DNA of 64,000 nucleotides from Vibrio splendidus. Its GTDB lineage: Bacteria; Pseudomonadota; Gammaproteobacteria; Enterobacterales; Vibrionaceae. A model generated the notes under the pieces. That model worked only from the letters and a program-made list of their open reading frames with translations. It was not told the origin of the DNA and did no database searches. Every line of letters starts with the position of its first letter. The first letter of the stretch is position 1. Both the position numbers and the translations under genes were made by a program. Where the stretch lies: NCBI RefSeq assembly GCF_002873455.1, contig NZ_MCUN01000004.1, positions 186,001 through 250,000 on the forward strand, written 5' to 3'. Of this stretch, positions 20,171-35,425 are shown piece by piece.

Positions 20171-21124
20171 TTAAATCCCTTGGTGAATAATGAGTAAGGC
20201 TAGGCTTTGTAAGAATATCCAAATCGCGATGCGACCAAAAAGCAGCTTTTGAACCTGAGATAAGTGCAGCGCTGAAGGTGCGATTCTGCCGCCTAATTTT
20301 GCTCGAATGGCTTTGGTATTGTCGTAAATAGCAGGACCGCCCAGTGACAGCTCAAGCTTGTTGCCGACAGCGGTAATCAACCATGCTGGGCCGGGTAATG
20401 GCCAAGAGCGACTCTGAACGAGCATCATCTTGAACGTGTGAGACGCTTTATCACCACATACAATCATCAAGGCAAACAATCGCATTGGTATAAATTCTAG
20501 GATAGCGACGATCTTGATTGCCGTTGATCCAAATGGAGAGAACTGCTTACGGCTTGGTGACCACGCTCGCGCTAACTCGACAATCAGGCGATACATTAAA
20601 GCGGCGATTCCACCACCAATGGCGTACCAGAACAATACACAAATCACATTACGAGCGTAACCCATGATGATAGTTTCAGCAGCGGCTTTGCCAAGCCCAA
20701 GTGATGACAGTGATTCAGTTTGACGATTAACAATAGGTGCCAATAACTGGCGAGCCGTGGCTTTATCTTCTCGGCCAAGAGCTTTGATCAACTGATTAGC
20801 CAGCTTTTCATTGTTACGCCAATCAATAGCGAGTAACAACAGCGCTAATTCAAACAGTTGTGATTGCCAAACCAGTGGCTGCAGTGCCAATAGAATAACC
20901 AGAGCCGGCAAGACCATTAACCCCCAAGCTAAAGTGCCTGAGATTAAGCTTTGGGAATAATTTTTATTGTTATTAACCTTGGTTGCTAAAAGTTCAGCAA
21001 ACTTATGCCATAAGGTCGTGGGATGTGCGGCATGGGGGATAGGTAAAATTAAATGAAAAAGCAGTGCTCCCCACATTACAAGGAGCACGCCATTTGCAAA
21101 TACCTGATCAAACAGTGTTTGCAT
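20171..21124 (-). CDS. cbiB: Cobalamin biosynthesis protein CbiB/CobD family
   Basis: A 317-residue polytopic membrane protein of the CbiB/CobD family, which attaches the aminopropanol arm to adenosylcobyric acid. The family hallmark region is the segment SLSSLGLGKAAAETIIMGYARNVICV (positions near residues 135-160), and several hydrophobic segments are visible. No other corrin genes are in the window, so it may serve salvage of incomplete corrinoids together with BtuF next door, or a divergent role. It begins 10 bases after mtnN and ends one base before btuF. Confidence 0.85.
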   Translation of the reverse strand: MQTLFDQVFANGVLLVMWGALLFHLILPIPHAAHPTTLWHKFAELLATKVNNNKNYSQSLISGTLAWGLMVLPALVILLALQPLVWQSQLFELALLLLAIDWRNNEKLANQLIKALGREDKATARQLLAPIVNRQTESLSSLGLGKAAAETIIMGYARNVICVLFWYAIGGGIAALMYRLIVELARAWSPSRKQFSPFGSTAIKIVAILEFIPMRLFALMIVCGDKASHTFKMMLVQSRSWPLPGPAWLITAVGNKLELSLGGPAIYDNTKAIRAKLGGRIAPSALHLSQVQKLLFGRIAIWIFLQSLALLIIHQGI

Positions 21125-21134
21125 GTCTAGTCGC

Positions 21135-21830
21135 TTACTTTAGTAGGGCAACCATCTTGATAACCATCTCAGAAGAGCTTTGCGCTGCAAGTGGCAGGAA
21201 CTCTTCGAAGCTCATTGGTGATTCTTTGTCTGCAACGTCAGAGATTGCACGAACAACCACGAATGGTATTTGGAATTGGTGACAAGCTTGAGCGATAGCC
21301 GATGCTTCCATCTCTACAGCAACCACAGATGGGAAGTGCTTACGGATGAACTCTTGGCGTTCTGCTGTACAAACAAATGCGTCGCCAGTACAGATAAGGC
21401 CACGAACGGCGTGCTTATCTTCCATTTGTGCTAGTGCTTGTTCTGCAACAGCCATCAGTTTGTCATCCGCTTTGAACGCTGCAGGTTGACCTGCCATTTG
21501 GCCAATTTCGTAACCGAAAGCTGTAACGTCAGCATCGTGGTGACGAACTTCAGTAGAGATAACCACATCGCCAAGGTTCAGTGTTGAATCAAAACCGCCA
21601 GCAGAACCAGTGTTTAATACTACATCTGGTTGGTATTCACTTAGCAGGATTGAAGTACCAACAGCGGCTGCTACTTTACCAATGCCTGATTGAAGCAAAA
21701 CAACGTCAACACCATTTAGCTGACCAGAGAAAAAGGTACAACCGCCTTTATTAACTTCGGTAATGTCTGAAATTGCTGCTTTTAGGATCGCAACTTCTTG
21801 CTCCATTGCGCCAATGATGCCGATTTTCAT
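21135..21830 (-). CDS. mtnN: 5'-methylthioadenosine/S-adenosylhomocysteine nucleosidase
   Basis: MtnN (Pfs) cleaves MTA and SAH, removing inhibitory by-products of SAM use; in vibrios the SAH branch feeds LuxS and AI-2 production. Recognisable elements are [13 protein letters not shown] at the N terminus, the ribose/phosphate region NTGSAGGFD, the substrate glutamate in [12 protein letters not shown], and the catalytic aspartate in AISDVADKE. Length of 231 residues is standard. It is first in the mtnN-cbiB-btuF operon. Confidence 0.97.
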   Translation of the reverse strand: MKIGIIGAMEQEVAILKAAISDITEVNKGGCTFFSGQLNGVDVVLLQSGIGKVAAAVGTSILLSEYQPDVVLNTGSAGGFDSTLNLGDVVISTEVRHHDADVTAFGYEIGQMAGQPAAFKADDKLMAVAEQALAQMEDKHAVRGLICTGDAFVCTAERQEFIRKHFPSVVAVEMEASAIAQACHQFQIPFVVVRAISDVADKESPMSFEEFLPLAAQSSSEMVIKMVALLK

Positions 21831-21957
21831 GTGTAGTCTCTTAATAAAAATTATTTAAACAGTAGAGCGAAATTGTAGCATGGAAGAGAAGTGTCGAGCG
21901 ACTGCCCAGAAGCACTTCTCATCCGAATACAGACGATTTATCTGTGTATTCTTTTAT

Positions 21958-22386
21958 CTATTTGATTAGGCCTTCGCTTTTCAAGCTAGCACGAAGTTGA
22001 TCCGCTCGTTTTCGGTTGACGCCAAAGTCAGAATGGCCAGTTCGAGACTCTGAACGCACAATCAGTTTCCCATCAGTGATTTTTAGCTCCAAGTCATCGA
22101 CAAAGCGCATAATGCGAGATGTACATTCGATACGTAAATAATCTTCGGTTTTGTTAGCTGTTTTTGATCCCGGTAACGTGAGAGCGAGCTGCTCAATGGC
22201 ATCTAAGTTTGCTGAGTCTGATAACTCAAACGCGGCCAATGTGTGCTGTTCACGGTCATCTTGAGTTGAAACGCAGTTGGGTTTGTCTCCACAAGGTGAT
22301 GAAGTTCTGTCTTTCATGTCCGTGATTCCTTGGCTGCAAGCGGTTAGAGTTAAAAGAGATAGAGAAAGGAGAGCGGCTTTTTTCAT
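21958..22386 (-). CDS. DUF1499-family lipoprotein
   Basis: A 142-residue predicted lipoprotein. The signal peptide ends in the lipobox L14-T15-A16-C17 with serine at +2, which favours the outer membrane. The mature part contains CGDKPNCVST and later DYLRIECTSRIMRFVDDLEL and FGVNRKRADQLR, the conserved pattern of DUF1499. No function is established for this family. It stands alone between mtnN and the gltD terminator. Confidence 0.82.
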   Translation of the reverse strand: MKKAALLSLSLLTLTACSQGITDMKDRTSSPCGDKPNCVSTQDDREQHTLAAFELSDSANLDAIEQLALTLPGSKTANKTEDYLRIECTSRIMRFVDDLELKITDGKLIVRSESRTGHSDFGVNRKRADQLRASLKSEGLIK

Positions 22387-22490
22387 AGTATTTCCTATGG
22401 CGTTGTTTTAGTTATAGTTCTAGGTATTGGCTACTTTGCGATTGTTTTACGTATTTTTCGTTATGCTTGTGATAAACGTATCGAAGTTAA

Positions 22491-22516
22491 AAAAGGATCC
22501 ATGTATGGATCCTTTT
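22491..22516 (-). terminator. Intrinsic terminator after gltD-1
   Basis: AAAAGGATCC and GGATCCTTTT pair perfectly around a 6-base loop, with further A/T on both flanks, so it can end transcription from either side. It lies 40 bases beyond the gltD stop. Confidence 0.85.
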
Positions 22517-22556
22517 AATAGTAACGAACTGAGTAATAAAGAAAACCTTATATTAA

Positions 22557-28449
<5,893 letters not shown>

Positions 28450-28780
28450 TGCAATTCTCCCTTTTGCTTCTCTGTCATCCAGACAGTAAATGACTAACTA
28501 TTCATATACTTGTTATTTTTTATAAGCTTATAGTTTGTCTTTAGCTAGTTAAAACGTTATTGGTTGTGTTAACAAAACCGATTGGTTTTATTTTCACCAG
28601 CTTTACAACGTATAGCTAATTGTGTTTAAGGTCAAGTTCATGGTTAATTATCATGCGTAAACGCGATTAACCACGTAATAATCTAAAATAGTAGAATGAT
28701 ATCAAAGGGATATAAAAGGTGGATGTTAATGGAATTTAACATGTGCAACGAAGGGAATGTCGCAGAAGCCGTAAGGCAGA
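28450..28780 (-). promoter_or_regulatory. Gene-free control region of gltBD-1
   Basis: About 330 bases between the gltB-1 start and the terminator of the upstream operon, AT-rich and without an ORF. It holds a 16-bp palindrome AAAACC-GATT-GGTTTT at 28574-28589, about 130 bases before the gltB start, a good candidate operator. A TTGACC (reading on the minus strand) with a 15-base spacer to TATACG is a possible but imperfect promoter. In E. coli this operon is controlled by Lrp and IHF; I cannot assign those sites here. Confidence 0.45.
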
Positions 28781-28783
28781 TAG

Positions 28784-28810
28784 AAAAAAGGCTAGCATCG
28801 AGTGCTAGCC
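28784..28810 (-). terminator. Intrinsic terminator after gltBD-2
   Basis: On the minus strand GGCTAGCA-(5 bases)-TGCTAGCC is followed by six T's. It lies about 70 bases after the gltD-2 stop codon. Confidence 0.9.
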
Positions 28811-28847
28811 AAACATAAAAGTTAGGAAGGGTGTTGCTTTTCCTCTA

Positions 28848-28870
28848 GGCTAACGTCATCGACGTTAGCC
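28848..28870 (-). other. 10-bp perfect hairpin between gltD-2 and its terminator
   Basis: GGCTAACGTC (28848-28857) and GACGTTAGCC (28861-28870) form a perfect stem around ATC, without a T run. It sits 9 bases past the gltD-2 stop and upstream of the true terminator, so it is more likely a 3'-end protecting structure than a second terminator. Confidence 0.55.
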
Positions 28871-28879
28871 CGAGAAATA

Positions 28880-30349
28880 TTATGCGGAAAGCATGAGTGA
28901 ATCTGCTTTCGCTTCTAAGTTTGAGTTACCCATTAAGAAGTCATCAATGGCAATTGCACATTCACGACCTTCATTAATACAACGTACAACCAGAGATTGG
29001 CCAGTACGCATATCACCAGCAGCGAAAACGCCTTTCTGGTTAGTTGCAAAACCTTCAGAAGCGACGTTACCGCGCTCGTCCAGTTTAATGTCTAGTTGAG
29101 CAAGCACGCCTGTTGGCTCTGGGTGTAAGAAGCCCATTGCAAGGAATGCCATGTCACATGGAATAACACGTTCAGAGTTCGCTACTTCATCAAAGCCTGG
29201 ACGTTCGCCTGGTTTTGCGTCTTGCCAAACGATGTCAGCAATACGAAGCCCAGTTACATTACCGTTGTCGTCAGAGATGAACTCTTTAGTTAGGATATTC
29301 CAATGACGTTCACAACCTTCTTCGTGAGAAGTGGTGGTTTTCATGATCATTGGGTATTGAGGCCAAGGCATATTTGCAGGGCGTTTCTCTGGTGGGATCG
29401 GCATGATCTCAACTTGAGTAATGCTTGCTGCTTTATGACGGTTTGATGTGCCTACACAGTCAGAGCCCGTATCACCACCACCGATAACCACAATGTGCTT
29501 ATCTTTAGCGTGAAGCTCTTCTGTCTTAAGATCTAAGTCGTTGGCACGGCGATTATTTTGACCAAGGAATTCCATGGCAAAATGAACGCCTTTAAGCTCA
29601 CGACCTGGGATTGGTAAGTCACGTGGAACCGTAGACCCACCCGTTAGCAATACCACATCAAATTCTTGACGTAATTGTTGAGCATTAACATCAACACCGA
29701 TGTGTTGGTTCACTTTAAACTCAACACCAGCTTCAGCCATTAGGTTGATCTTACGATCAATCACGTCCATACCCAGTTTGAAATCTGGGATACCGAAGCG
29801 CAGTAGACCACCCACTTTCTCGTCACGTTCAAATACCGTTACCGAGTGACCCGCACTGTTTAGTTGCTCAGCGGCGGCGAGGCCTGCAGGGCCTGAACCG
29901 ATAACTGCGACTGTTTTACCTGTGCGAGAACGTGGTGTTTTAGGCTTTGCGTACCCTTCACGGTACGCAGTTTCTACAATCGTTTTCTCTATATTACAGA
30001 TAGTGATTGGGTCTTGGTTGATACCAAGAACACACGCACTTTCACAAGGAGCTGGGCAAACACGACCTGTAAACTCAGGGAAGTTGTTGGTAGAGCTTAG
30101 AATGTTCCAAGCTTCTTCCCAACTGTCGCGATAAACAGCGTCATTGAATTCCGGAATGATGTTACCAATCGGACAGCCGTTGTGACAGAAAGGTACGCCA
30201 CAGTCCATACAACGAGAGGCTTGAGTATTGATCTTTTCACCAAACTCTTCGTTAAGTACGAACTCTTTGTTGTCTTCAATTCGAACTGACGGGTCGAGCT
30301 TTTTTGGAAGCTCACGACCGTGTTCTAAAAATCCAGTAGGCTTACCCAT
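28880..30349 (-). CDS. gltD: Second glutamate synthase small subunit
   Basis: A 489-residue paralogue of GltD. It has the cysteine clusters CMDCGVPFCHNGCP and CPAPCESAC, the FAD motif [13 protein letters not shown] and the NADPH motif GGGDTGSDC. Its opening (MGKPTGFLEHGRELPKKLDP) differs clearly from the E. coli-type GltD encoded at 22557-23969 and resembles the form widespread in other bacteria. Its ATG shares one base with the gltB-2 stop (TAATG), so the two subunits are translationally coupled. It is the last gene of the upstream glutamate synthase operon. Confidence 0.93.
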   Translation of the reverse strand: MGKPTGFLEHGRELPKKLDPSVRIEDNKEFVLNEEFGEKINTQASRCMDCGVPFCHNGCPIGNIIPEFNDAVYRDSWEEAWNILSSTNNFPEFTGRVCPAPCESACVLGINQDPITICNIEKTIVETAYREGYAKPKTPRSRTGKTVAVIGSGPAGLAAAEQLNSAGHSVTVFERDEKVGGLLRFGIPDFKLGMDVIDRKINLMAEAGVEFKVNQHIGVDVNAQQLRQEFDVVLLTGGSTVPRDLPIPGRELKGVHFAMEFLGQNNRRANDLDLKTEELHAKDKHIVVIGGGDTGSDCVGTSNRHKAASITQVEIMPIPPEKRPANMPWPQYPMIMKTTTSHEEGCERHWNILTKEFISDDNGNVTGLRIADIVWQDAKPGERPGFDEVANSERVIPCDMAFLAMGFLHPEPTGVLAQLDIKLDERGNVASEGFATNQKGVFAAGDMRTGQSLVVRCINEGRECAIAIDDFLMGNSNLEAKADSLMLSA

Positions 30350-33300
30350 TATACTGCCTCCACTTCTTCCGTTTGTGCTTGTTGTGCTTCAGCTTTACGC
30401 TTTTGAAGAACCGCTTTGTAGTCGCGAGGCATTACTTTAACTAGTGATGCAACACTTGCTTCAAAGTTGTCTAAGAAAGACTGAGCAACTTCACTTCCTG
30501 TGAATTCAACATGCTTAGTTAGCATATCTAGTAGAAGATCTTTATCTTCTTGTTCAATTGGATCTAGGTCTACAAGTTCTGCGTTGAGTTTGGTTTCGAA
30601 GTCGCCTGCTTTATCCCAAACATAAGCGACACCGCCACTCATACCTGCCGCAAAGTTACGACCTGTTGAACCAAGGATAATTGCTGCGCCACCTGTCATG
30701 TATTCACAACCGTGGTCACCAACACCCTCAACAACAACCTTCGCACCAGAGTTACGAACACAGAAACGTTCGCCAGCCATGCCGCGAATGAAAGATTCAC
30801 CTGAAGTCGCACCGTAGAAACATACGTTACCGACCACGATATTATCTTCCGCGACGATAGTAGATTTCGCATCTGGGTACAGTACCAAAGTACCGCCAGA
30901 TAGACCTTTACCCCAGTAATCGTTCGCGTCGCCTTCTACTTCGAACTTAACGCCTTTCGCAAGGAACGCTCCGAACGATTGACCTGCACTACCGTGGAAT
31001 TTAACGTTCATTGGCTGTGGTAAACCTTGGTCTTTGTAAACCTTCGAGATCTCGTTCGACAGCATCGTGCCTGCTGAACGGTCCGTGTTGATGATAGGGA
31101 ACTGAGCGGTAACCGCTTCACCTTTCTCAAGCGCTGGGATTGCAGCCTGAATCAACTTACGGTCTAGAACGTCTTCAAGATTATGATTCTGTGTTGTCTG
31201 GTTGTAGATACCATCTTCTGCACGAGCCTGCTCAATGTGCAGTACCGGTGTTAGATCTAGGTTCTTGTACTTCCAGTGACCGATGTCATCACGAACTTTA
31301 AGTTTGTGCGATTGACCAACCATCTCATCGATAGAGCGGAAGCCAAGTTCAGCCATTACTTCACGTAGACCTTCAGCCATGTATTGGAAGAACGTTACTA
31401 CGTCTTCTACGCGGCCGTCGAAACGCTCACGAAGAGTTTTGTTCTGTGTTGCGATACCAACAGGACATGTATTCTTGTGACACTTACGCATCATGATACA
31501 GCCTTCAACAACTAGAGCAGCTGTTGCTACGCCCCATTCTTCAGCGCCAAGTAACGTTGCAACTGCAAGGTCACGTGGTGTTTTCATCTGGCCATCAGAC
31601 TGAACAACGATACGGTTACGTAGGCCGTTTTTCAGTAGTGTTTGGTGCGTTTCCGCTAGACCCAGTTCCCAAGGCAGACCTGTGTGACGGATAGAAGACA
31701 TCGGAGATGCACCCGTACCACCATCAAAACCTGCGATAAGTACCACGTCAGCTTTCGCTTTTGCTACACCCGATGCAATCGTACCTACGCCAGCTTCTGA
31801 TACTAGCTTCACGTTGACACGGCCGTTACGGTTCGCGTTTTTCAGATCGTAGATCAGCTGAGCCAAATCTTCGATTGAGTAGATATCGTGGTGTGGCGGT
31901 GGAGAGATAAGACCTACGCCCGGAGTCGAGTGACGCGTTGCGCCGATCCAGTCATCAACCTTATCACCAGGTAGTTGACCACCTTCGCCAGGTTTCGCAC
32001 CTTGAGCCATCTTGATTTGCAGCTCATCAGCGTTAGATAGGTAGTAAGACGTTACACCAAAGCGACCAGAAGCCACCTGTTTGATTGCTGAACGTTCCCA
32101 GTCGCCATTTTCTTTACGCTCGAAACGTGCTGGATCTTCACCACCTTCACCTGAGTTTGATTTCGCGCCAATGCGGTTCATCGCGACAGCCAGTGTTGAG
32201 TGAGCCTCATGCGAGATTGAACCAAAGCTCATTGCGCCTGTTGCGAAACGTTTAAGGATCTTCTCAATAGGTTCTACTTCCGCTAGAGGAATAGAGCCTG
32301 CTGGGTTCTTGATGAAATCAAGTTGGCTACGTAGTGTTGCTGCGTTGTCACCTTGAGCATCAACGGCGTTCGCGTACTTCTTGAATTGACCGTAATCTTT
32401 GTTACGCGTCGATTCTTGAAGTAGAGAAATGGTTTCTGGGTTGAATAAGTGCTTCTCACCACGTTGTTTCCACTGGTAAACACCGCCAACATCAAGAACT
32501 TGAGCTGGGATTTCACGAGCAGGGTAACCAACACGGTGACGAACCAGTACTTCTCTTGCGATATCGTCGATCGTTAGACCTTGGATACGAGAAACAGTAC
32601 CAGTGAAGTATTTTTCAACCACTGATTTGCTAACACCAAGTGCTTCAAAGATTTGAGCGCCGTGGTAAGACTGCAGCGTAGAGATACCCATCTTAGAGAA
32701 GATCTTCAGTAGACCGCCGTTGACACCTTTACGGTAGTTATCAAATAACTCACGTGGGTGTACGTTTGGATCTAGCTTCTTAGTACGTTGCAGTTCAACA
32801 ATCGTTTCGATAACTAGGTATGGGTTAACTGCGTTTGCACCGTAACCGATAAGCGTTGCAAAGTGGTGTGTTTCACGAGCGTCGCCCGTTTCAACTACGA
32901 TGTCACACTTAGCTCTTAAGCCCTTGCGGATTAGATGGTGATGAACAGCGCCAACCGCCAGCATTGCTGGGATAGCAGCGTGGTTTGAGTTAACCGCACG
33001 GTCAGTCAGTAGAATGATAGAGTAACCATCAATAACTGCATCTTCCGCATATTGGCAGATACGTTTGAGTGCGCGCTCTAACTTACCTTGGTCGCCATTT
33101 GCTTGGAATACGATATCCAGCGTCTTCGATTGAAGGTGCTCGTTATCGATTGCACGCAGTTTCTCTAACTCTGAGTTAGAAAGAACAGGAGACTCAAGTT
33201 CCACTTTTTGACAGTGTTCAGGTGTTTCAGCAAGTAGGTTCTGATCTTTACCTAGGTAAGTGTTCAGAGACATAACCATACGCTCACGAATCGGGTCGAT

Positions 33301-34896
33301 CGGCGGGTTAGTTACTTGTGCAAACAACTGCTTAAAGTAGTTTGAAAGGTGCTGCGATTGATGAGAAAGAATCGCTAGCGGCCAGTCAGCACCCATTGCA
33401 GAAAGTGGCTCGTAGCCTGTTTTTGCAAGAGGGAGAATGATTTCGTTTACTTCTTCAGAGCTCACACCAAACGATTGCTGTTTGTGTAGCAGCTTCTCTG
33501 GAGAAGGTTGGTTAAATTCGTTGCTCGCATCGGGTAGCTTTTTCAAGCTCAGAAGGTTCTCTTCAACCCATTTTTCGTAGGGTTGCGATTTAGCGATGCC
33601 GTCTTTCACTTCTTCATCAGAAATGATGCGGCCTTGCTCAAGGTCAGCAACGAAGATACGACCAGGCTGTAGACGACCACGGTATTCAACGTTTTCTGGT
33701 GCGATTTCAACTACGCCAGATTCAGACGCCATTACTAGGAAGTCGTCTTTAGTTACTGTGTATCGAGAAGGACGCAGACCGTTACGGTCAAGCGTTGCAC
33801 CAACTTGAACACCATCGGTGAAACATACTGATGCCGGGCCATCCCATGGTTCCATTACGTTCGCGTGGTACTGGTAGAACGCGCGACGAGTTGGATCCAT
33901 GTTTTTGTTTTCTTGCCATGCTTCAGGGATCATCATCATCAATGCATGCGGCAGAGTACGACCTGAAAGAACAAGTAGCTCAAGCGCCATATCGAAGTTT
34001 GATGAATCCGAGCTACCTTCCTGACAGATAGGCAGTAGCATGTCGATTTCAGCTTGTGTAAACAGATCCGATTCTAGGATTGCTTCACGTGCTTTCATCC
34101 AGTTTAGATTGCCGCGAACCGTATTGATTTCGCCATTATGCGCAATGTAACGGAAAGGCTGAGCTAGACGCCAACGTGGGAATGTATTGGTAGAAAAACG
34201 AGAGTGTACAAGTGCTAGAGCTGTCACCATGGTTGGGTTTTGCAGATCTAGGAAGTACTGAGGAACTTGTTCTGTTGTTAGCTGACCTTTGTACACCAAT
34301 GTCTTGTAAGACATAGAGTTGATGTAGAAGTCATCACCAATATTTGACACGCTTTCTAGGCATACACGAACCGTATAGTTACGTAGAACATACAGTTTGC
34401 GTTCAAGCTCTTCTGGTGTAGTACCAGGGCCGCCAGAGATAAATACGTGCTCAAATTGAGGTTCAGTGCTTAGTGGGTCAGCACCAATCATTGAATTGTC
34501 AGTTGGAAGTTCACGGTAGCCGACAACTTCTAACTCAAGGCGTTGTGCATTGCGTTCTAGAATGTCACGACACTGTGCACGTTTGTGTTCATTTTTAGGG
34601 AAAAGTACAACACCAACACCATATTTTTCAAAAGATGGCAGTTTAATTCCAAGCTTTACGGCTTCTTCTAGTAAGAATTCGTGCGGCTTCTGAAGCAGGA
34701 TACCTGCACCATCACCAGAACACGGATCGCAGCCTTGGCCGCCACGGTGTTCCATACGTGCAAGCATATCGAGTGCTTGAGTTACTACATCATGAGATTT
34801 GCGATTCTTTAGATGCGCAACAAAACCGATACCACAAGCGTCATGCTCCAATTCAGGAGTATACAGACCCTGTGAGTTCTGCTCTTGATCTACCAT
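30349..34896 (-). CDS. gltB: Second glutamate synthase large subunit
   Basis: A 1515-residue paralogue of GltB. The amidotransferase cysteine is C21 (ACGIGFVAH) after a 20-residue leader. The synthase domain has [20 protein letters not shown] and the C-x5-C-x4-C cluster in GCIMMRKCHKNTC, followed by the GXGXG-repeat domain. GGAAGGATG lies just upstream of the ATG. Residue choices differ throughout from the E. coli-type GltB downstream, so this is an old paralogue or separate lineage rather than a recent tandem duplication. It forms an operon with gltD-2 and is divergent from yhcC. Confidence 0.95.
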   Translation of the reverse strand: MVDQEQNSQGLYTPELEHDACGIGFVAHLKNRKSHDVVTQALDMLARMEHRGGQGCDPCSGDGAGILLQKPHEFLLEEAVKLGIKLPSFEKYGVGVVLFPKNEHKRAQCRDILERNAQRLELEVVGYRELPTDNSMIGADPLSTEPQFEHVFISGGPGTTPEELERKLYVLRNYTVRVCLESVSNIGDDFYINSMSYKTLVYKGQLTTEQVPQYFLDLQNPTMVTALALVHSRFSTNTFPRWRLAQPFRYIAHNGEINTVRGNLNWMKAREAILESDLFTQAEIDMLLPICQEGSSDSSNFDMALELLVLSGRTLPHALMMMIPEAWQENKNMDPTRRAFYQYHANVMEPWDGPASVCFTDGVQVGATLDRNGLRPSRYTVTKDDFLVMASESGVVEIAPENVEYRGRLQPGRIFVADLEQGRIISDEEVKDGIAKSQPYEKWVEENLLSLKKLPDASNEFNQPSPEKLLHKQQSFGVSSEEVNEIILPLAKTGYEPLSAMGADWPLAILSHQSQHLSNYFKQLFAQVTNPPIDPIRERMVMSLNTYLGKDQNLLAETPEHCQKVELESPVLSNSELEKLRAIDNEHLQSKTLDIVFQANGDQGKLERALKRICQYAEDAVIDGYSIILLTDRAVNSNHAAIPAMLAVGAVHHHLIRKGLRAKCDIVVETGDARETHHFATLIGYGANAVNPYLVIETIVELQRTKKLDPNVHPRELFDNYRKGVNGGLLKIFSKMGISTLQSYHGAQIFEALGVSKSVVEKYFTGTVSRIQGLTIDDIAREVLVRHRVGYPAREIPAQVLDVGGVYQWKQRGEKHLFNPETISLLQESTRNKDYGQFKKYANAVDAQGDNAATLRSQLDFIKNPAGSIPLAEVEPIEKILKRFATGAMSFGSISHEAHSTLAVAMNRIGAKSNSGEGGEDPARFERKENGDWERSAIKQVASGRFGVTSYYLSNADELQIKMAQGAKPGEGGQLPGDKVDDWIGATRHSTPGVGLISPPPHHDIYSIEDLAQLIYDLKNANRNGRVNVKLVSEAGVGTIASGVAKAKADVVLIAGFDGGTGASPMSSIRHTGLPWELGLAETHQTLLKNGLRNRIVVQSDGQMKTPRDLAVATLLGAEEWGVATAALVVEGCIMMRKCHKNTCPVGIATQNKTLRERFDGRVEDVVTFFQYMAEGLREVMAELGFRSIDEMVGQSHKLKVRDDIGHWKYKNLDLTPVLHIEQARAEDGIYNQTTQNHNLEDVLDRKLIQAAIPALEKGEAVTAQFPIINTDRSAGTMLSNEISKVYKDQGLPQPMNVKFHGSAGQSFGAFLAKGVKFEVEGDANDYWGKGLSGGTLVLYPDAKSTIVAEDNIVVGNVCFYGATSGESFIRGMAGERFCVRNSGAKVVVEGVGDHGCEYMTGGAAIILGSTGRNFAAGMSGGVAYVWDKAGDFETKLNAELVDLDPIEQEDKDLLLDMLTKHVEFTGSEVAQSFLDNFEASVASLVKVMPRDYKAVLQKRKAEAQQAQTEEVEAV

Positions 34897-35425
34897 AGAT
34901 ACATCCTTCCAGTTAAATCTAGGCGCAACTTATTTGTATTAAGTTAGCCTTGTCCTTTTATATTTATGGGTCTAAACCTGCCTATGCTGGCGGTTTGAAT
35001 CCTTTCCGTATCTCGCAGGAAAAGTATTGCGAGAAAAACAATCCTTAGTGATATCCGTTTATTTTTAGCCACAAACTAGTGGTTTATATAGGTGGGATAT
35101 GGGTATCACCGACTTATTAGCAAGTTTTCGATGTAAGTAAATACTCAAAAACAGCCAATATGTGTAAGTATCCTACAATTTTGTCTAGGCGAATTGCAAT
35201 GAAAGTTGACCCCTGTAGACCATTTTTTTCGTTTTATTTTGAATTTAATGTCCAACAAATGTGCAACATTAGGCAAATAGAGCCGATTTTTTGCATGTTT
35301 ATTGATATTTGATAGGTTGCTCGCAAAAAGCCTTGCGTAAACTAATTGGTCGAATTTTGCAGGGATGTAATTTTTTTTCAAAAAAAGACTGATATTCATT
35401 CTTATTTACTGAGAACTTTGAAAAT
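34897..35425. promoter_or_regulatory. Gene-free divergent control region, gltBD-2 / yhcC
   Basis: About 530 AT-rich bases between divergent genes. Two structures stand out. TCTCGCA (35011-35017) and TGCGAGA (35028-35034) form a 7-bp inverted repeat with a 10-base centre, about 115 bases from the gltB-2 start. GTGATATCC (35048-35056) can pair with GGGTATCAC (35101-35109) through 9 bp with one G-T, enclosing a smaller CCAC (35069-35072)/GTGG (35079-35082) stem. Either could be an operator or leader RNA structure. A minus-strand ORF of 84 codons in 35145-35399 has no recognisable features. I could not choose a promoter with confidence. Confidence 0.5.

Noticed and set aside
35145..35399. An 84-codon minus-strand frame in the gltBD-2/yhcC gap
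   Set aside because: AT-driven composition, no ribosome site, no family features; kept only as a note in the gap entry.
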